Positions 14,694-23,352 of a DNA stretch of 27,828 nucleotides are shown one piece after another. The notes beneath the pieces were generated by a model. The model worked only from the letters and a program-made list of their open reading frames with translations, searched no databases and had not been told where the DNA came from. The stretch is from an uncultured Blautia sp. (lineage in GTDB: Bacteria; Bacillota; Clostridia; Lachnospirales; Lachnospiraceae): assembly GCA_900541985.1 (NCBI GenBank), contig UQLX01000033.1:1-27828 (forward strand). The letters run 5' to 3'. The number at the start of each line of letters is the position of its first letter. The first letter of the stretch is position 1. The position numbers were made by a program, and so were the translations under genes.

Positions 14694-15184
14694 TTACAGC
14701 AAATGATAATGAGGGATGATATCCTCGTAGCCTCCATCTTTCAGGAGAAATCCTCCGGGGATTGTTCCAAGCGGAATGAAGCCCAGTTTTTTGTACAAGG
14801 CCAGCGCTGCTGTATTGGAACTTACGACGGCATTAAACTGCAGGATACGAAAGCCAAGCTCTTTTGCTGTTTTAGGCAGTGTCTGACAAGTGCTTCGCCG
14901 ATATTCTGACCCCATCTGTCCTTCCTGACAGCATAGCTGGCATTGCAGATATGACCGCATCGTCCTACATTGTTAGGATGCAGGATATAAAGGCCCACTG
15001 CTTCTCCGGTTTCCTGATCCCGGGCAATCCCGGTAAAAGACTGTTCCTGAAAAAAAGCCCGGCCGCTTTCTTTATCCAGACATTCTTTCTGGGGAAAGGC
15101 CACGCCGTCCTCCACCACCTGATTCCAGATATGGATGGCGTCTTCTGTGTCTTTTTCTGTAAATTCTGTGATTGTGATCTCCAT
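14694..15184 (-). pseudogene. GNAT N-acetyltransferase split by a one-base frameshift
   Basis: From ATG 15184 (ribosome site AGGAGAA) the first frame encodes MEITITEFTEKDTEDAIHIW onwards, through the acetyl-CoA site RKDRWGQNIGEALVRHCLK. It then goes out of frame and stops at 14822. The rest of the fold (AKELGFRILQFNAVVSSNTA, then ALYKKLGFIPLGTIPGGF) is open in the next frame to 14694. Adding one A to the run of four A on the coding strand (14870-14873) restores a full ~163-residue protein, normal for a small GNAT. Such enzymes acetylate small amines or amino acids. Either the gene is a recent pseudogene, it is phase-variable at the A-run, or the base is a sequencing error; the last fits a homopolymer well. 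Confidence 0.8.
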
Positions 15185-15222
15185 AATATTCTCCTCGCTT
15201 TCTGGCAGATAACACCATTTTT

Positions 15223-15251
15223 ATTATACGTTTGATTTTTTCGACTGTCTA
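15223..15251 (-). promoter_or_regulatory. Promoter of the GNAT gene
   Basis: On the minus strand TAGACA (15246-15251) and a consensus TATAAT (15223-15228) are 17 bases apart and lie 39 bases before the start at 15184. Confidence 0.65.
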
Positions 15252-15365
15252 TGTGCCTGAAAAATTAATCAGTTTTTAATCTTTCTTCAAGAATGGATTA
15301 AGAAACTTCTGTTAGAGTATTAGCATCAAAAGAAAACAAACTTCTTGAAAGGACAGGGTGAAAAT

Positions 15366-15893
15366 ATGGAACAGTTGGAAAAGGTTGAAAAATTAAGACA
15401 AAGAGCGAATATCTCTTATGAAGAGGCCAGGGAAGCATTGGAGGCATCAGACTGGGATCTTCTGGATGCCATGGTTTATCTGGAAAAACAGGGAAAGGTA
15501 AAACCGCCCAGTCAGGAATCCTATACGACGAATTGTGACGAACAGACACAGTATGTGGATGTAAAAGAAAAGGTGCAGGAGCAGGAAGAAGAGGCTTCCA
15601 GAAAAACCTGGAAAAAGCTGGGACATCTTTTCCGGATCTTTATCAGAAAGACCAGAGATAATGCCTTCTGTGTTTCAAGGAAAGGGGAGGAAATTCTCAG
15701 AGTACCGGTGATCGCAATGCTTATCCTTCTGCTCTTCTTCTGGCAGTTTCTGATACCGGCCGCTGTGATCGCGCTGTTTTTTGACTGCCGCTATTCCTTT
15801 AAGGGAAAGGATGATCTGGAAGGGATGAACAGGGCAATGGAAAAGGCCGGTGAGTTTGCGGACAGGGTAAAGGATGAGTATGAAAAGCTGTGA
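15366..15893 (+). CDS. UBA-like / DUF4342 membrane-associated protein
   Basis: The product is 175 residues from ATG 15366 (AGGACAGGGTG upstream); an upstream TTG at 15345 overlaps this ribosome site. Residues ~5-42 form a UBA/TS-N-like three-helix unit (ISYEEAREALEASDWDLLDA, then MVYLEKQGKV). An acidic linker follows, then a DUF4342-type C-terminal part with a basic stretch, a hydrophobic hairpin (VPVIAMLILLLFFWQFLIPA, then AVIALFFDCRYSF) and a charged tail. This pairing is common in Clostridia, but its function is not known to me. Bacteria have no ubiquitin, so the UBA fold probably binds another protein near the membrane. A dihydrouridine synthase gene follows with its own promoter. Confidence 0.75.
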   Translation: MEQLEKVEKLRQRANISYEEAREALEASDWDLLDAMVYLEKQGKVKPPSQESYTTNCDEQTQYVDVKEKVQEQEEEASRKTWKKLGHLFRIFIRKTRDNAFCVSRKGEEILRVPVIAMLILLLFFWQFLIPAAVIALFFDCRYSFKGKDDLEGMNRAMEKAGEFADRVKDEYEKL

Positions 15894-15915
15894 TCACGGC
15901 AGGAGAAATCCCGGA

Positions 15916-15944
15916 TTGTCATAAACTGCAGAAACCGTTATAAT
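15916..15944 (+). promoter_or_regulatory. Promoter of the dihydrouridine synthase gene
   Basis: TTGTCA (15916-15921) and consensus TATAAT (15939-15944) are separated by 17 bases. The leader then contains an ACCAG (15951-15955) / CTGGT (15977-15981) stem with an inner GCC/GGC step, a small hairpin of unknown relevance. Confidence 0.75.
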
Positions 15945-16006
15945 ACAATTACCAGATGCCGGGAGAAAAAGGCGACCTGGTAAAATACAGATAAAGGAAT
16001 GGATAT

Positions 16007-16951
16007 ATGCAGCTTTATATGGCTCCCTTAGAGGGGATCACAGGTTATATTTACAGAAATGCTTACTATAAATGTTACGGAGACATCGATCGATATTTTG
16101 CTCCTTTTATCATGAGTAAAAAGCTGAATCAAAAGGAAATCCGGGATATTCTTCCGGAAAACAACAAGGGGATGGAGCTGGTGCCTCAGATACTTGCCAA
16201 CCGTGCGGAGGATTTTCTGGCTATCGCAAAAGCCATACAGTCTTATGGATATCAGGTGGTCAATCTGAATCTGGGCTGTCCTTCTCCTACGGTGACTTCA
16301 AGAAACAGAGGTGCCGGATTTCTGGAACTGACAAGGGAACTGGATCGGTTTCTGGACGAAATCTTTACCGCCTGTCCTGTGAAAATTTCCATAAAAACAA
16401 GGATCGGTGTAGAGGATGAGGAGGAGTGGCAGCAGCTTCTGAAAATTTATGAAAAGTATCCTCTGGAGGAGCTGATCGTTCATCCGAGACTGAAAACAGA
16501 TCAGTATAAGCCCGGAACGATCCACATGGAGGCTTTCGGAATGGCAGCAAAAAGAAGCTGCCATTCTCTGTGTTATAACGGGGATATCAGCAGTGTTTCC
16601 GATTATGAAGAGCTTCTTCAGAAGTTTCCGGAGACAGATAAAATCATGCTGGGAAGAGGGATCATGAGGAAACCATGGCTGCCATCAGACATCAGAAACG
16701 GGCAAAAAAAGGATCCGCAGCAGTATAAGGAAAAGCTGAAGGAATTCCATGAAGAGCTGTTAAACGGATATGTGGATTATATGTCCGGAGATACAAATAC
16801 GCTGTATAAAATGAAAGAATTATGGGCATATCTGGGTACTTCATTTACCAGTCCGGAGAAGTATCTGAAAAAGATACGGAAGGCTCAGAGGATCAGTGAA
16901 TACAAGATATGGGTCGGTAATCTGTTCCGTGAGCAGGAACTGATCCTGTAG
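16007..16951 (+). CDS. tRNA-dihydrouridine synthase family protein
   Basis: The product is 314 residues, near the usual family size. It is a TIM-barrel flavoenzyme with the N-terminal MAPLEGITGYIYRN, VVNLNLGCPSPTV containing the catalytic Cys 91, VKISIKTRIGVED with the FMN/tRNA-contact Lys, LIVHPRLK (His), YNGDISS and IMLGRGIMRKPWL (FMN phosphate site). It should reduce specific uridines in tRNA D-loops using NADPH and FMN. Start at ATG 16007 behind AAAGGAATGG. It may be co-transcribed with the two-component pair that begins 61 bases downstream, although a weak hairpin with a short T-run (about 16950-16970) lies between them. Confidence 0.87.
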   Translation: MQLYMAPLEGITGYIYRNAYYKCYGDIDRYFAPFIMSKKLNQKEIRDILPENNKGMELVPQILANRAEDFLAIAKAIQSYGYQVVNLNLGCPSPTVTSRNRGAGFLELTRELDRFLDEIFTACPVKISIKTRIGVEDEEEWQQLLKIYEKYPLEELIVHPRLKTDQYKPGTIHMEAFGMAAKRSCHSLCYNGDISSVSDYEELLQKFPETDKIMLGRGIMRKPWLPSDIRNGQKKDPQQYKEKLKEFHEELLNGYVDYMSGDTNTLYKMKELWAYLGTSFTSPEKYLKKIRKAQRISEYKIWVGNLFREQELIL

Positions 16952-17012
16952 CAGGCTGCCTGGCATTTTTGACATTTTATACCATAAGACAAGGGGAAGG
17001 GGAACATCTGAA

Positions 17013-17711
17013 ATGGCACATATTCTGATCGTAGAGGACGAGGAAAAGCTGGCACGGTTTGTAGAACTGGAGCTTCTTCATGAAGGCTATCAGGTAAGCA
17101 AAAGCGGAAATGGAAGAGAGGCACTGACGCTTGCAGAAGAGGGAGATTATGATCTGATCCTTCTGGACATCCTTCTGCCGGGACTGAACGGACTGGAGGT
17201 TCTGAGACGGCTTCAGCAGGAACAGATCGGAACTCCGGTGATCCTTCTGACTGCCCGTGATGCAGTGATGGATAAGGTAGCGGGGCTGGATGCAGGCGCA
17301 GTTGACTATATCACCAAGCCTTTTGCTATTGAAGAATTACTGGCAAGGATCCGTGTAGGTCTGAAGCTTCATGGAAGAACGTCTCCGGCTGTCGCAGCTG
17401 TCCGGGAGGAGGGAACTCTGTACTGGAAAGATCTCCGGCTGTCAGAAAAACGTCATCAGGTTACCTGGAACGGACAGGAGATTCATCTTACCAACCGGGA
17501 ATTCCGTATGCTCCAGGTGCTTCTGGAAAATAAAAATATCGTACTTTCCCGGGAAATCCTTCTGGAAAAAGTATGTGGTTATGACTATATGGGAGAGACA
17601 AATGTCGTGGATGTGTATGTTCGTTTTCTCCGGTCAAAGATTGACGAGGTATATGGAGAAAAAATGATCTGCACTGTCCGTGGTGTAGGATATGTGATCA
17701 AAGAGGAATGA
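17013..17711 (+). CDS. OmpR/PhoB-family response regulator
   Basis: The product is 232 residues. The receiver domain has E8-D9, phosphoacceptor D52 (LILLDILLPGLNG), the conserved Thr in LLTARDA and Lys in YITKPF. The C-terminal winged helix (HLTNREFRMLQVLLENKNIV, ending VRGVGYVIKEE) is typical of OmpR proteins. AAGGGGAAGGGGAAC supports the ATG at 17013. It is followed three bases later by its kinase. The signal and targets are unknown; no membrane or wall target gene is adjacent. Confidence 0.93.
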   Translation: MAHILIVEDEEKLARFVELELLHEGYQVSKSGNGREALTLAEEGDYDLILLDILLPGLNGLEVLRRLQQEQIGTPVILLTARDAVMDKVAGLDAGAVDYITKPFAIEELLARIRVGLKLHGRTSPAVAAVREEGTLYWKDLRLSEKRHQVTWNGQEIHLTNREFRMLQVLLENKNIVLSREILLEKVCGYDYMGETNVVDVYVRFLRSKIDEVYGEKMICTVRGVGYVIKEE

Positions 17712-17714
17712 TTT

Positions 17715-18995
17715 ATGGTGGAAAAAAACGTCAGTACAGAAACAAAAAGAATGTCCTCTATTGTTATGAAGCTTCACTGGAGCTGGATCGGAAGAAAGCT
17801 TGGCATGTATCTGGGCTTTGACCTGTTTCTTTTTGTGACACTGTGCGTCGGGTGGATCTGTGATCAGGAGATCACCCGTCTGGGAGAGCTGGTATGGAAC
17901 TATCAGAGAAGACTGGTGGGTTTTGAAAAAATAAAGGAACTGACTTATATGGTACTGGATACAGACGGGAAGCTGCTTCTGGAGCTGCCGGTCTTTTCTG
18001 CTCTTCGGGTGATCGGGATTCTGATCGGGATCGTGGCTGCGGTCCAGCTGATTGGCAGTTTTTTTGACTATATGGAAGAAGAAAAAAGTATCCGCCGTAT
18101 TCTTGCGCCGATCAATGAGATCGCCTTAAAGGCAGATGAACTGAGCCGGATGACCTTTTCCGAGGAAAAATATCAGCAGATTGAAGATGCGATTTCCAGC
18201 CTTCAGCCAAACGAACAGGAGATTCTGTCATTTGGAGATTCCGACCTTCAGGGAATCGAAGCTGCCATGAACAACCTTCTGATGCGTATGAGAGATTCCT
18301 ACAGGCAGCAGGCAAGGTTTGTCAATGATGCTTCCCATGAGCTTCGGACGCCCATTGCCGTCATTCAGGGCTATGCAAATATGCTTGCCCGGTGGGGCAG
18401 CAGAGATGAGAAGGTTCTGAACGAATCCATAGAGGCCATTCAGCATGAGTCCGAACACATGAAATACCTGGTGGAACAGCTTCTCTTTCTGGCAAGAGGT
18501 GACAGCGGCAAGACAAAACTGACACTGGAGGAGATTTCTCTTTCTCAGCTGATGGAAGAAATTTATGAAGAATCGTTGATGATCGATGAAAAGCATCCGT
18601 ATCGTTACCGAAAACCACAGGAAGAGATCGTGGTGCAGGCGGACGGAACCCTTCTGAAGCAGGCAGTGCGTATCCTGACTGATAACAGTGCCAAATATAC
18701 CCATGAAGGGGATGAGATTGTCTTTAGTCTTGGAAAGACCAGGGAAGGGATTCCCTATCTGCAGGTTCAGGATACCGGTATTGGTATGGAAGAGGCGGAC
18801 GTAGCGCACATGTTTGACCGTTTTTACCGGGCAGATGAGGTCCGGAGCTACCAGGGTACCGGTCTGGGACTTGCCATTGCCAAGTGGATCGTGGACAAGC
18901 ATGGAGGATATTTTGAAATCCTTTCCAGAACCGGCCTGGGAACCCGTGTACGGATCGTACTGGGGAAAAATCAAAGCTCCAGAACCACTGCCTGA
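17715..18995 (+). CDS. Membrane sensor histidine kinase, partner of the OmpR-type regulator
   Basis: The product is 426 residues. Two membrane segments (about residues 33-53, LGMYLGFDLFLFVTLCVGWI, and 95-115, VIGILIGIVAAVQLIGSFFD) flank an extracellular region of only about 40 residues, too short for a folded sensor, so it may sense the membrane or a partner protein. A HAMP-like linker follows, then HisKA with H208 in DASHELRTPIAVIQGYANML. The HATPase domain has ILTDNSAKYT (N), VQDTGIGM (G1), FDRFYRAD and GTGLGLAIAKWIV (G2). The last 25 bases overlap the 3' end of the glucosidase gene on the other strand. Confidence 0.92.
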   Translation: MVEKNVSTETKRMSSIVMKLHWSWIGRKLGMYLGFDLFLFVTLCVGWICDQEITRLGELVWNYQRRLVGFEKIKELTYMVLDTDGKLLLELPVFSALRVIGILIGIVAAVQLIGSFFDYMEEEKSIRRILAPINEIALKADELSRMTFSEEKYQQIEDAISSLQPNEQEILSFGDSDLQGIEAAMNNLLMRMRDSYRQQARFVNDASHELRTPIAVIQGYANMLARWGSRDEKVLNESIEAIQHESEHMKYLVEQLLFLARGDSGKTKLTLEEISLSQLMEEIYEESLMIDEKHPYRYRKPQEEIVVQADGTLLKQAVRILTDNSAKYTHEGDEIVFSLGKTREGIPYLQVQDTGIGMEEADVAHMFDRFYRADEVRSYQGTGLGLAIAKWIVDKHGGYFEILSRTGLGTRVRIVLGKNQSSRTTA

Positions 18996-20638
18996 TAGTT
19001 CTTCAGATGCAGTATACAATCAGTGATATCTGCCTCCGGATAATTGTTTAAAAGAACTTTTTTACACGCTTTGGGAAGAGGGATATCCTGTGGACCGGTC
19101 TGGAAATTCCCGATCACAAGCAGTGTTTTTTCTCCTTTTCGGAGGTATGCCATCAGGTTGTGCCGGTCTTCCAGATAGGGGATCAGCTCACCGTAGACAA
19201 TGGTCTCTTTGTACTGAGGATGCTTGCGGAGCGCGATCAATTCTTTGTAAAAAGAAAGCAGAGAATCAGGATTATTTAACTGATTATTCACATTGATTTC
19301 TTTGTAATTGGGATTGACGTTGAGCCATGGCTTTCCGGAAGAAAAACCAGCATTTTCTGAAGAATCCCACTGCATGGGAGTACGTGCGTTATCCCGGCTG
19401 TATAGAGAGATACACCTCAGCGCTTCTTCTTCCGAGCAGCCTGCATTCCGCGCAACATGGTACTCATCAATGGTACTGATATCATCAATCTGGTCGATGG
19501 AAGTGAATTTCATATTTTCCATACCGATCTCCTGACCTTGATAAATAAAGGGCAGACCTTTCAGCATAAAGTACATGACAGCCAGCATTTTTTTGCTGTG
19601 GAGGCTGGCTTCTCCGTCTGGAATATAATGGCTGACCCCTCTTGGTTCATCATGATTTTCAATGATATTGGAGAGGAAACCAATGTCTCCGATACGTTTC
19701 TGAGAGTGGAAACAGCAGCGCTTGTAGTCGTCAGGAGTAATTCTTTTGCGGTCGTACCAGCCTTTGTTACTGTCGCCGAAAACAACCGGAGCAAAGTCGA
19801 ACATAGTGGAAAAATACCCATTGTCTCCAATGAAATCCGGAAGCTCTTCGTCCTTCTCATTAAATACTTCCCCCACGGTAAACGCCTCATGAGGGGCAAA
19901 GCTGCGGTCACGCATTTCGCCCAGGAATTCCCCCACACCTTTGGCATCTGCCAGCATATGATCCACACAGGAAAGCCCGTCCGGACGGTCTGTTGGATAA
20001 TTTTTATAAGGCAGTTTTTTCTTAATATTGATGATAGCATCAATGCGGAAACCGCTGAGACCTCTGTCCATCCACCAGTTGATATTTTTGTAGACTTCCT
20101 CACGCACTTCCGGGTTTTCCCAGTTCAGATCCGGCTGCTTTTTGTGGAAAAGATGGAGATACTGCCTGTCTGGATGACCGGGAAGCGGTTCCCATACAGA
20201 TCCGCCGAAGTAGCTGCGCCAGTTGCAGGGAAGTTCTCCGTCTTTACGGTCTTCGATATAGAAGAAATTTCCATATTTTCCTTCGGGATCTGCGCAGGCT
20301 TTTTGGAACCATTCGTGCTCATCGGAGCAGTGATTGACCACAAGATCCAGAAGAATATACATCTCTCTTTTTCGCGCTTCTTCTATCAGCCGGTCCATAT
20401 CTTCCAGAGTCCCGAAAGATGGATGAATATTATAATAGTCGGAAATATCATAGCCCTGATCGGCAAAGGGGGAAGGATAACAGGGGGAAATCCATAAAAT
20501 ATCCACACCCAGATCCTTCAGATAATCCAGTTTCTGTATGATTCCGGGAATATCACCGATTCCGTCGCTGTTTGAGTCAAAAAAGCTTTTTGGATAGATC
20601 TGATAAGCAACCTTATCATGCCACCATTTACGTTCCAT
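18971..20638 (-). CDS. GH13 alpha-glucosidase (oligo-1,6-glucosidase / maltase type)
   Basis: The product is 555 residues, the usual length for GH13 subfamily 31, with no signal peptide, hence cytoplasmic. The conserved regions are DLVVNHCSDEHEWF, GFRIDAI with nucleophile D200, TVGEVFN with acid/base E257, and IIENHDEPR with the transition-state Asp. The residue after the nucleophile is A201. Strict alpha-1,6 enzymes such as Bacillus cereus oligo-1,6-glucosidase have Val there, so some alpha-1,4 activity (maltose, dextrins) is plausible. Trehalose-6-phosphate hydrolase is a related alternative that I cannot exclude. Start at 20638, behind AGGAGGAACAG. A TATAAT box lies at 20671-20676 on the minus strand with a weak -35. 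The end overlaps the kinase gene by 25 bases. Confidence 0.87.
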   Translation of the reverse strand: MERKWWHDKVAYQIYPKSFFDSNSDGIGDIPGIIQKLDYLKDLGVDILWISPCYPSPFADQGYDISDYYNIHPSFGTLEDMDRLIEEARKREMYILLDLVVNHCSDEHEWFQKACADPEGKYGNFFYIEDRKDGELPCNWRSYFGGSVWEPLPGHPDRQYLHLFHKKQPDLNWENPEVREEVYKNINWWMDRGLSGFRIDAIINIKKKLPYKNYPTDRPDGLSCVDHMLADAKGVGEFLGEMRDRSFAPHEAFTVGEVFNEKDEELPDFIGDNGYFSTMFDFAPVVFGDSNKGWYDRKRITPDDYKRCCFHSQKRIGDIGFLSNIIENHDEPRGVSHYIPDGEASLHSKKMLAVMYFMLKGLPFIYQGQEIGMENMKFTSIDQIDDISTIDEYHVARNAGCSEEEALRCISLYSRDNARTPMQWDSSENAGFSSGKPWLNVNPNYKEINVNNQLNNPDSLLSFYKELIALRKHPQYKETIVYGELIPYLEDRHNLMAYLRKGEKTLLVIGNFQTGPQDIPLPKACKKVLLNNYPEADITDCILHLKNYQAVVLEL

Positions 20639-20734
20639 AGTCTGTTCCTCCTGATAGAAATCTGAGGTTTATTATAAAGCTTTCGCAAGGAAAAAACACT
20701 GGTCATATTGTCAAAAAAATAAAGGGCTTTTCTA

Positions 20735-20797
20735 TTGACAAATACATGGATTTGTCATAAAGTTATCTTTGACAAACAGTAGTTGTTCCTATGATAA
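20735..20797 (+). promoter_or_regulatory. feoAB promoter region with repeated TTTGTCA/TGACAAA elements
   Basis: Two tandem promoter-like pairs are present: TTGACA (20735) with TAAAGT (20758), and TTGACA (20769) with TGATAA (20792), each with a 17-base spacer. TGACAAA and TTTGTCA occur in alternating orientation at 20736, 20751 and 20770, with a TTGTCA core also at 20709. This creates two overlapping inverted repeats across both promoters. A metal-responsive repressor site (Fur or DtxR class) is expected for feo genes, but the sequence is not a clear Fur box. Confidence 0.5.
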
Positions 20798-20827
20798 CTA
20801 TGACGAAAGTGAAAAGAGGAAAAATGA

Positions 20828-23173
20828 ATGACGTTAAAGGATCTGCCGATCGGAAAGACGGCAACAATACGTTCTGTAGGCGGTGAAGGGGCATTAAGAC
20901 AGCACTTTCTCGATATGGGACTGATTCCCCAGGGAGATGTGACCATGGTCAAATACGCGCCTATGGGAGACCCCATGGAGCTGCGTATTCACAGCTATGA
21001 GCTTACTCTTCGTCTTGCCGATGCGGAAAAAATTGAGATAGAGAATATAAGAGATGCAGGAGTTCCTGCTGAAAAGAAGAAACGTTCAAGCCAGCCGATC
21101 CCTCATCCGGGACTTGGGGAAGGCGGTAAGTTTCATTATAAAAAAACAGAAAATCCCCTGCCGGAGGGAGAACTTATTACCTTTGCCCTGGCAGGAAACC
21201 AGAACTGCGGAAAGACCACGCTGTTTAACCAGCTGACAGGCGCCAATCAGCATGTAGGGAATTTCCCGGGCGTTACGGTGGACAGGAAGGATGGTTCTAT
21301 CCGTGGAAACAGCAATACACTGGTGACGGATCTTCCGGGTATTTATTCCATGTCTCCGTATTCCAGTGAGGAGATTGTAACCAGGAATTTTGTGCTGAAT
21401 GAGCATCCAAGAGGCATCATCAATATTGTGGATGCAACGAATATTGAAAGAAATCTTTACCTTACCATGCAGCTGATGGAACTGGATATCCCTATGGTTC
21501 TTGCCCTGAACATGATGGATGAGGTAAGAGAAAACGGTGGTTCCATAAACATCAACCGCATGGAGGAAATGCTGGGAATTCCGGTTGTTCCGATTTCCGC
21601 TGCAAAGAATGAGGGTATTGATGAACTTGTAAGCCATGCCCTTCATGTGGCAAAATATCAGGAACAACCGGAAAAAATGGACTACTGTGATGTGGAGGAC
21701 GACGGTGGAGCCGTACACAGATGCCTCCATGCCATTATGCATCTGATCGAAGATCATGCCGGAGACGCAGAGATCCCTGTTCGGTTTGCAGCAGCCAAAC
21801 TTGCAGAGGGAGACGAGCTGATTCTTGAAAAACTGAATCTGGATCAGAATGAAAAGGAAATGCTGGAACACATTGTCAAACAGATGGAAACGGAACGTGG
21901 CCTTGACCGTTCTGCCGCTATTGCCCATATGCGCTTCGACTTTATTGAGAAGATATGCGATGCATCTGTCGTGAAACCAAAAGAAAGCAAGGAACATATC
22001 AGAAGTACGAAGATCGATCGGATCCTTACTGGAAAATATACAGCGATCCCATGTTTTGTCGGCATTATGGCTCTTGTTTTTTACCTGACTTTCAGTGTGA
22101 TCGGAGCTTTTCTTGCAAACATCCTTGATATGGGTATTTCTGCTTTGGGCGGTTATGTAGATCAGCTTATGACGGCGGCTCATGTAAACAGTGTGCTTCA
22201 GTCGCTTGTGATGGACGGTATTTTCAACGGCGTGGGAAGCGTGCTGAGTTTCCTTCCTGTTATTGTAACTCTGTTCTTTTTCCTGTCTCTTCTGGAGGAC
22301 AGCGGATATATGGCAAGAGTGGCCTTTGTGATGGATAAGCTGCTGAGGAAGATTGGTCTTTCCGGACGGAGCATCGTTCCTATGCTGATCGGTTTCGGAT
22401 GTACCGTACCGGGAGTTATGGCAAGCAGAACCCTTCCTTCCGAGCGGGATCGAAGGATGACCATTCTTCTGACACCATTTATGAGCTGTTCTGCAAAGCT
22501 TCCTATTTACGGATTTTTTGCAGCGGCATTTTTCCCGAAAAACAGTGCTCTGGTAATGATCCTTCTGTATTTCGGAGGAATTGTCATGGGAATCCTGACA
22601 GCGCTCCTGCTCCGCCGTACCATGTTCAGCGGAGAGGCGGTTCCGTTTGTTATGGAGCTTCCAAATTACCGTATGCCGGGGGCAAAAAACGTAGGACATC
22701 TTCTGTGGGATAAAGCAAAGGATTTTCTTCAGAGAGCCTTTACTGTAATCTTCCTTGCAACACTTGCCATCTGGTTTTTACAGACCTTTGACATGCATTT
22801 GAATATTGTAACGGATTCTAAAGACAGTATTCTTGCCATGCTGGCAGGAGCGATCGCTCCGGTATTTAAGCCTATGGGATTTGGAGACTGGCGGATATCC
22901 ACCGCTCTGATCACAGGATTTATGGCAAAGGAAAGTGTGGTTTCCACCCTTTCCGTACTGTTTGGAAGTACAGAGGCGCTGCTGGCAGCTGTTACGCCTC
23001 TGGCAGCGGCAAGCCTTCTTGTGTTCTGTCTTCTTTATACGCCCTGCGTTGCGGCAATTGCAGCGATCAAAAGAGAGCTGGGCGGCAAATGGGCTGTCGG
23101 TGTAGTGGTCGGACAGTGTGTGATCGCGTGGGTGGCTGCTCTGGCAGTTTACCTGATCGGCGGGATTTTTTAA
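20828..23173 (+). CDS. feoB: FeoAB fusion ferrous iron transporter
   Basis: The product is 781 residues. Residues 1-~75 are a FeoA SH3-like domain (MTLKDLPIGKTATIRSVGG). After a basic linker, residues ~117-280 are the FeoB G domain with GNQNCGKTT (G1, 123-131), the VGNFPGVTV switch, DLPG (G3), NMMD (G4) and SAAK (G5). The membrane part has two Gate-type repeats, including VPMLIGFGCTVPGVMASRTL and LLYTPCVAAIAAIKRELG, with the conserved Cys residues of Firmicutes FeoB. The protein imports Fe2+ under anaerobic conditions, with GTP hydrolysis by the G domain. FeoA is often a separate gene; the fusion is known from Clostridia and Bacteroidetes. Start at 20828, seven bases after AAGAGGA. Transcription ends at a strong terminator. 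Confidence 0.95.
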   Translation: MTLKDLPIGKTATIRSVGGEGALRQHFLDMGLIPQGDVTMVKYAPMGDPMELRIHSYELTLRLADAEKIEIENIRDAGVPAEKKKRSSQPIPHPGLGEGGKFHYKKTENPLPEGELITFALAGNQNCGKTTLFNQLTGANQHVGNFPGVTVDRKDGSIRGNSNTLVTDLPGIYSMSPYSSEEIVTRNFVLNEHPRGIINIVDATNIERNLYLTMQLMELDIPMVLALNMMDEVRENGGSININRMEEMLGIPVVPISAAKNEGIDELVSHALHVAKYQEQPEKMDYCDVEDDGGAVHRCLHAIMHLIEDHAGDAEIPVRFAAAKLAEGDELILEKLNLDQNEKEMLEHIVKQMETERGLDRSAAIAHMRFDFIEKICDASVVKPKESKEHIRSTKIDRILTGKYTAIPCFVGIMALVFYLTFSVIGAFLANILDMGISALGGYVDQLMTAAHVNSVLQSLVMDGIFNGVGSVLSFLPVIVTLFFFLSLLEDSGYMARVAFVMDKLLRKIGLSGRSIVPMLIGFGCTVPGVMASRTLPSERDRRMTILLTPFMSCSAKLPIYGFFAAAFFPKNSALVMILLYFGGIVMGILTALLLRRTMFSGEAVPFVMELPNYRMPGAKNVGHLLWDKAKDFLQRAFTVIFLATLAIWFLQTFDMHLNIVTDSKDSILAMLAGAIAPVFKPMGFGDWRISTALITGFMAKESVVSTLSVLFGSTEALLAAVTPLAAASLLVFCLLYTPCVAAIAAIKRELGGKWAVGVVVGQCVIAWVAALAVYLIGGIF

Positions 23174-23181
23174 ATAAGTGG

Positions 23182-23224
23182 AAAACACCGGTTTCTTTAC
23201 AAAAGAGGAAACCGGTGTTTTTTT
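23182..23224 (+). terminator. Intrinsic terminator of feoAB
   Basis: AAAACACCGGTTTC pairs with GAAACCGGTGTTTT (offset by one G) across a short loop, and the stem runs into a T-tract ending at 23224, nine bases after the feoAB stop. Confidence 0.92.
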
Positions 23225-23247
23225 GTCGAAGCTGTATATATTTGATA

Positions 23248-23297
23248 TTGACAGCATATACATTGTAGTATATACTGTACTTGTAACATAAGTACAG
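23248..23297 (+). promoter_or_regulatory. Promoter and operator of the GntR-ABC operon
   Basis: TTGACA (23248-23253), 17 bases, then TATACT (23271-23276), a near-consensus promoter. Immediately downstream, over the expected transcription start, CTGTACTT (23275-23282) and AAGTACAG (23290-23297) form a perfect 8-base inverted repeat with a 7-base spacer. YtrA-type GntR repressors commonly bind such sites to control their own operons. Confidence 0.8.
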
Positions 23298-23352
23298 ATT
23301 CAGAATTGGTGCACAGGTTCTGTTTCAAGTAAAAGGTACAGGATGATTTAAT

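Noticed and set aside
14870..14873. Programmed ribosomal frameshift in the GNAT gene
   Set aside because: There is no canonical slippery heptamer or following structure, and GNAT enzymes are not known to use frameshifting. A mutation or sequencing error is simpler.
19457..20497. 346-residue plus-strand open frame
   Set aside because: It lies wholly inside the GH13 gene on the other strand; its composition and lack of a ribosome site mark it as a shadow.
20735..20797. Classical Fur box at feoAB
   Set aside because: The repeats do not fit the GATAATGATAATCATTATC pattern. I only call a possible metal-regulator site.
21086..22699. Long 537-residue open frame on the minus strand
   Set aside because: It is antisense to feoAB, rich in Cys, His and Ser as expected for a shadow frame, and has no recognisable domain.
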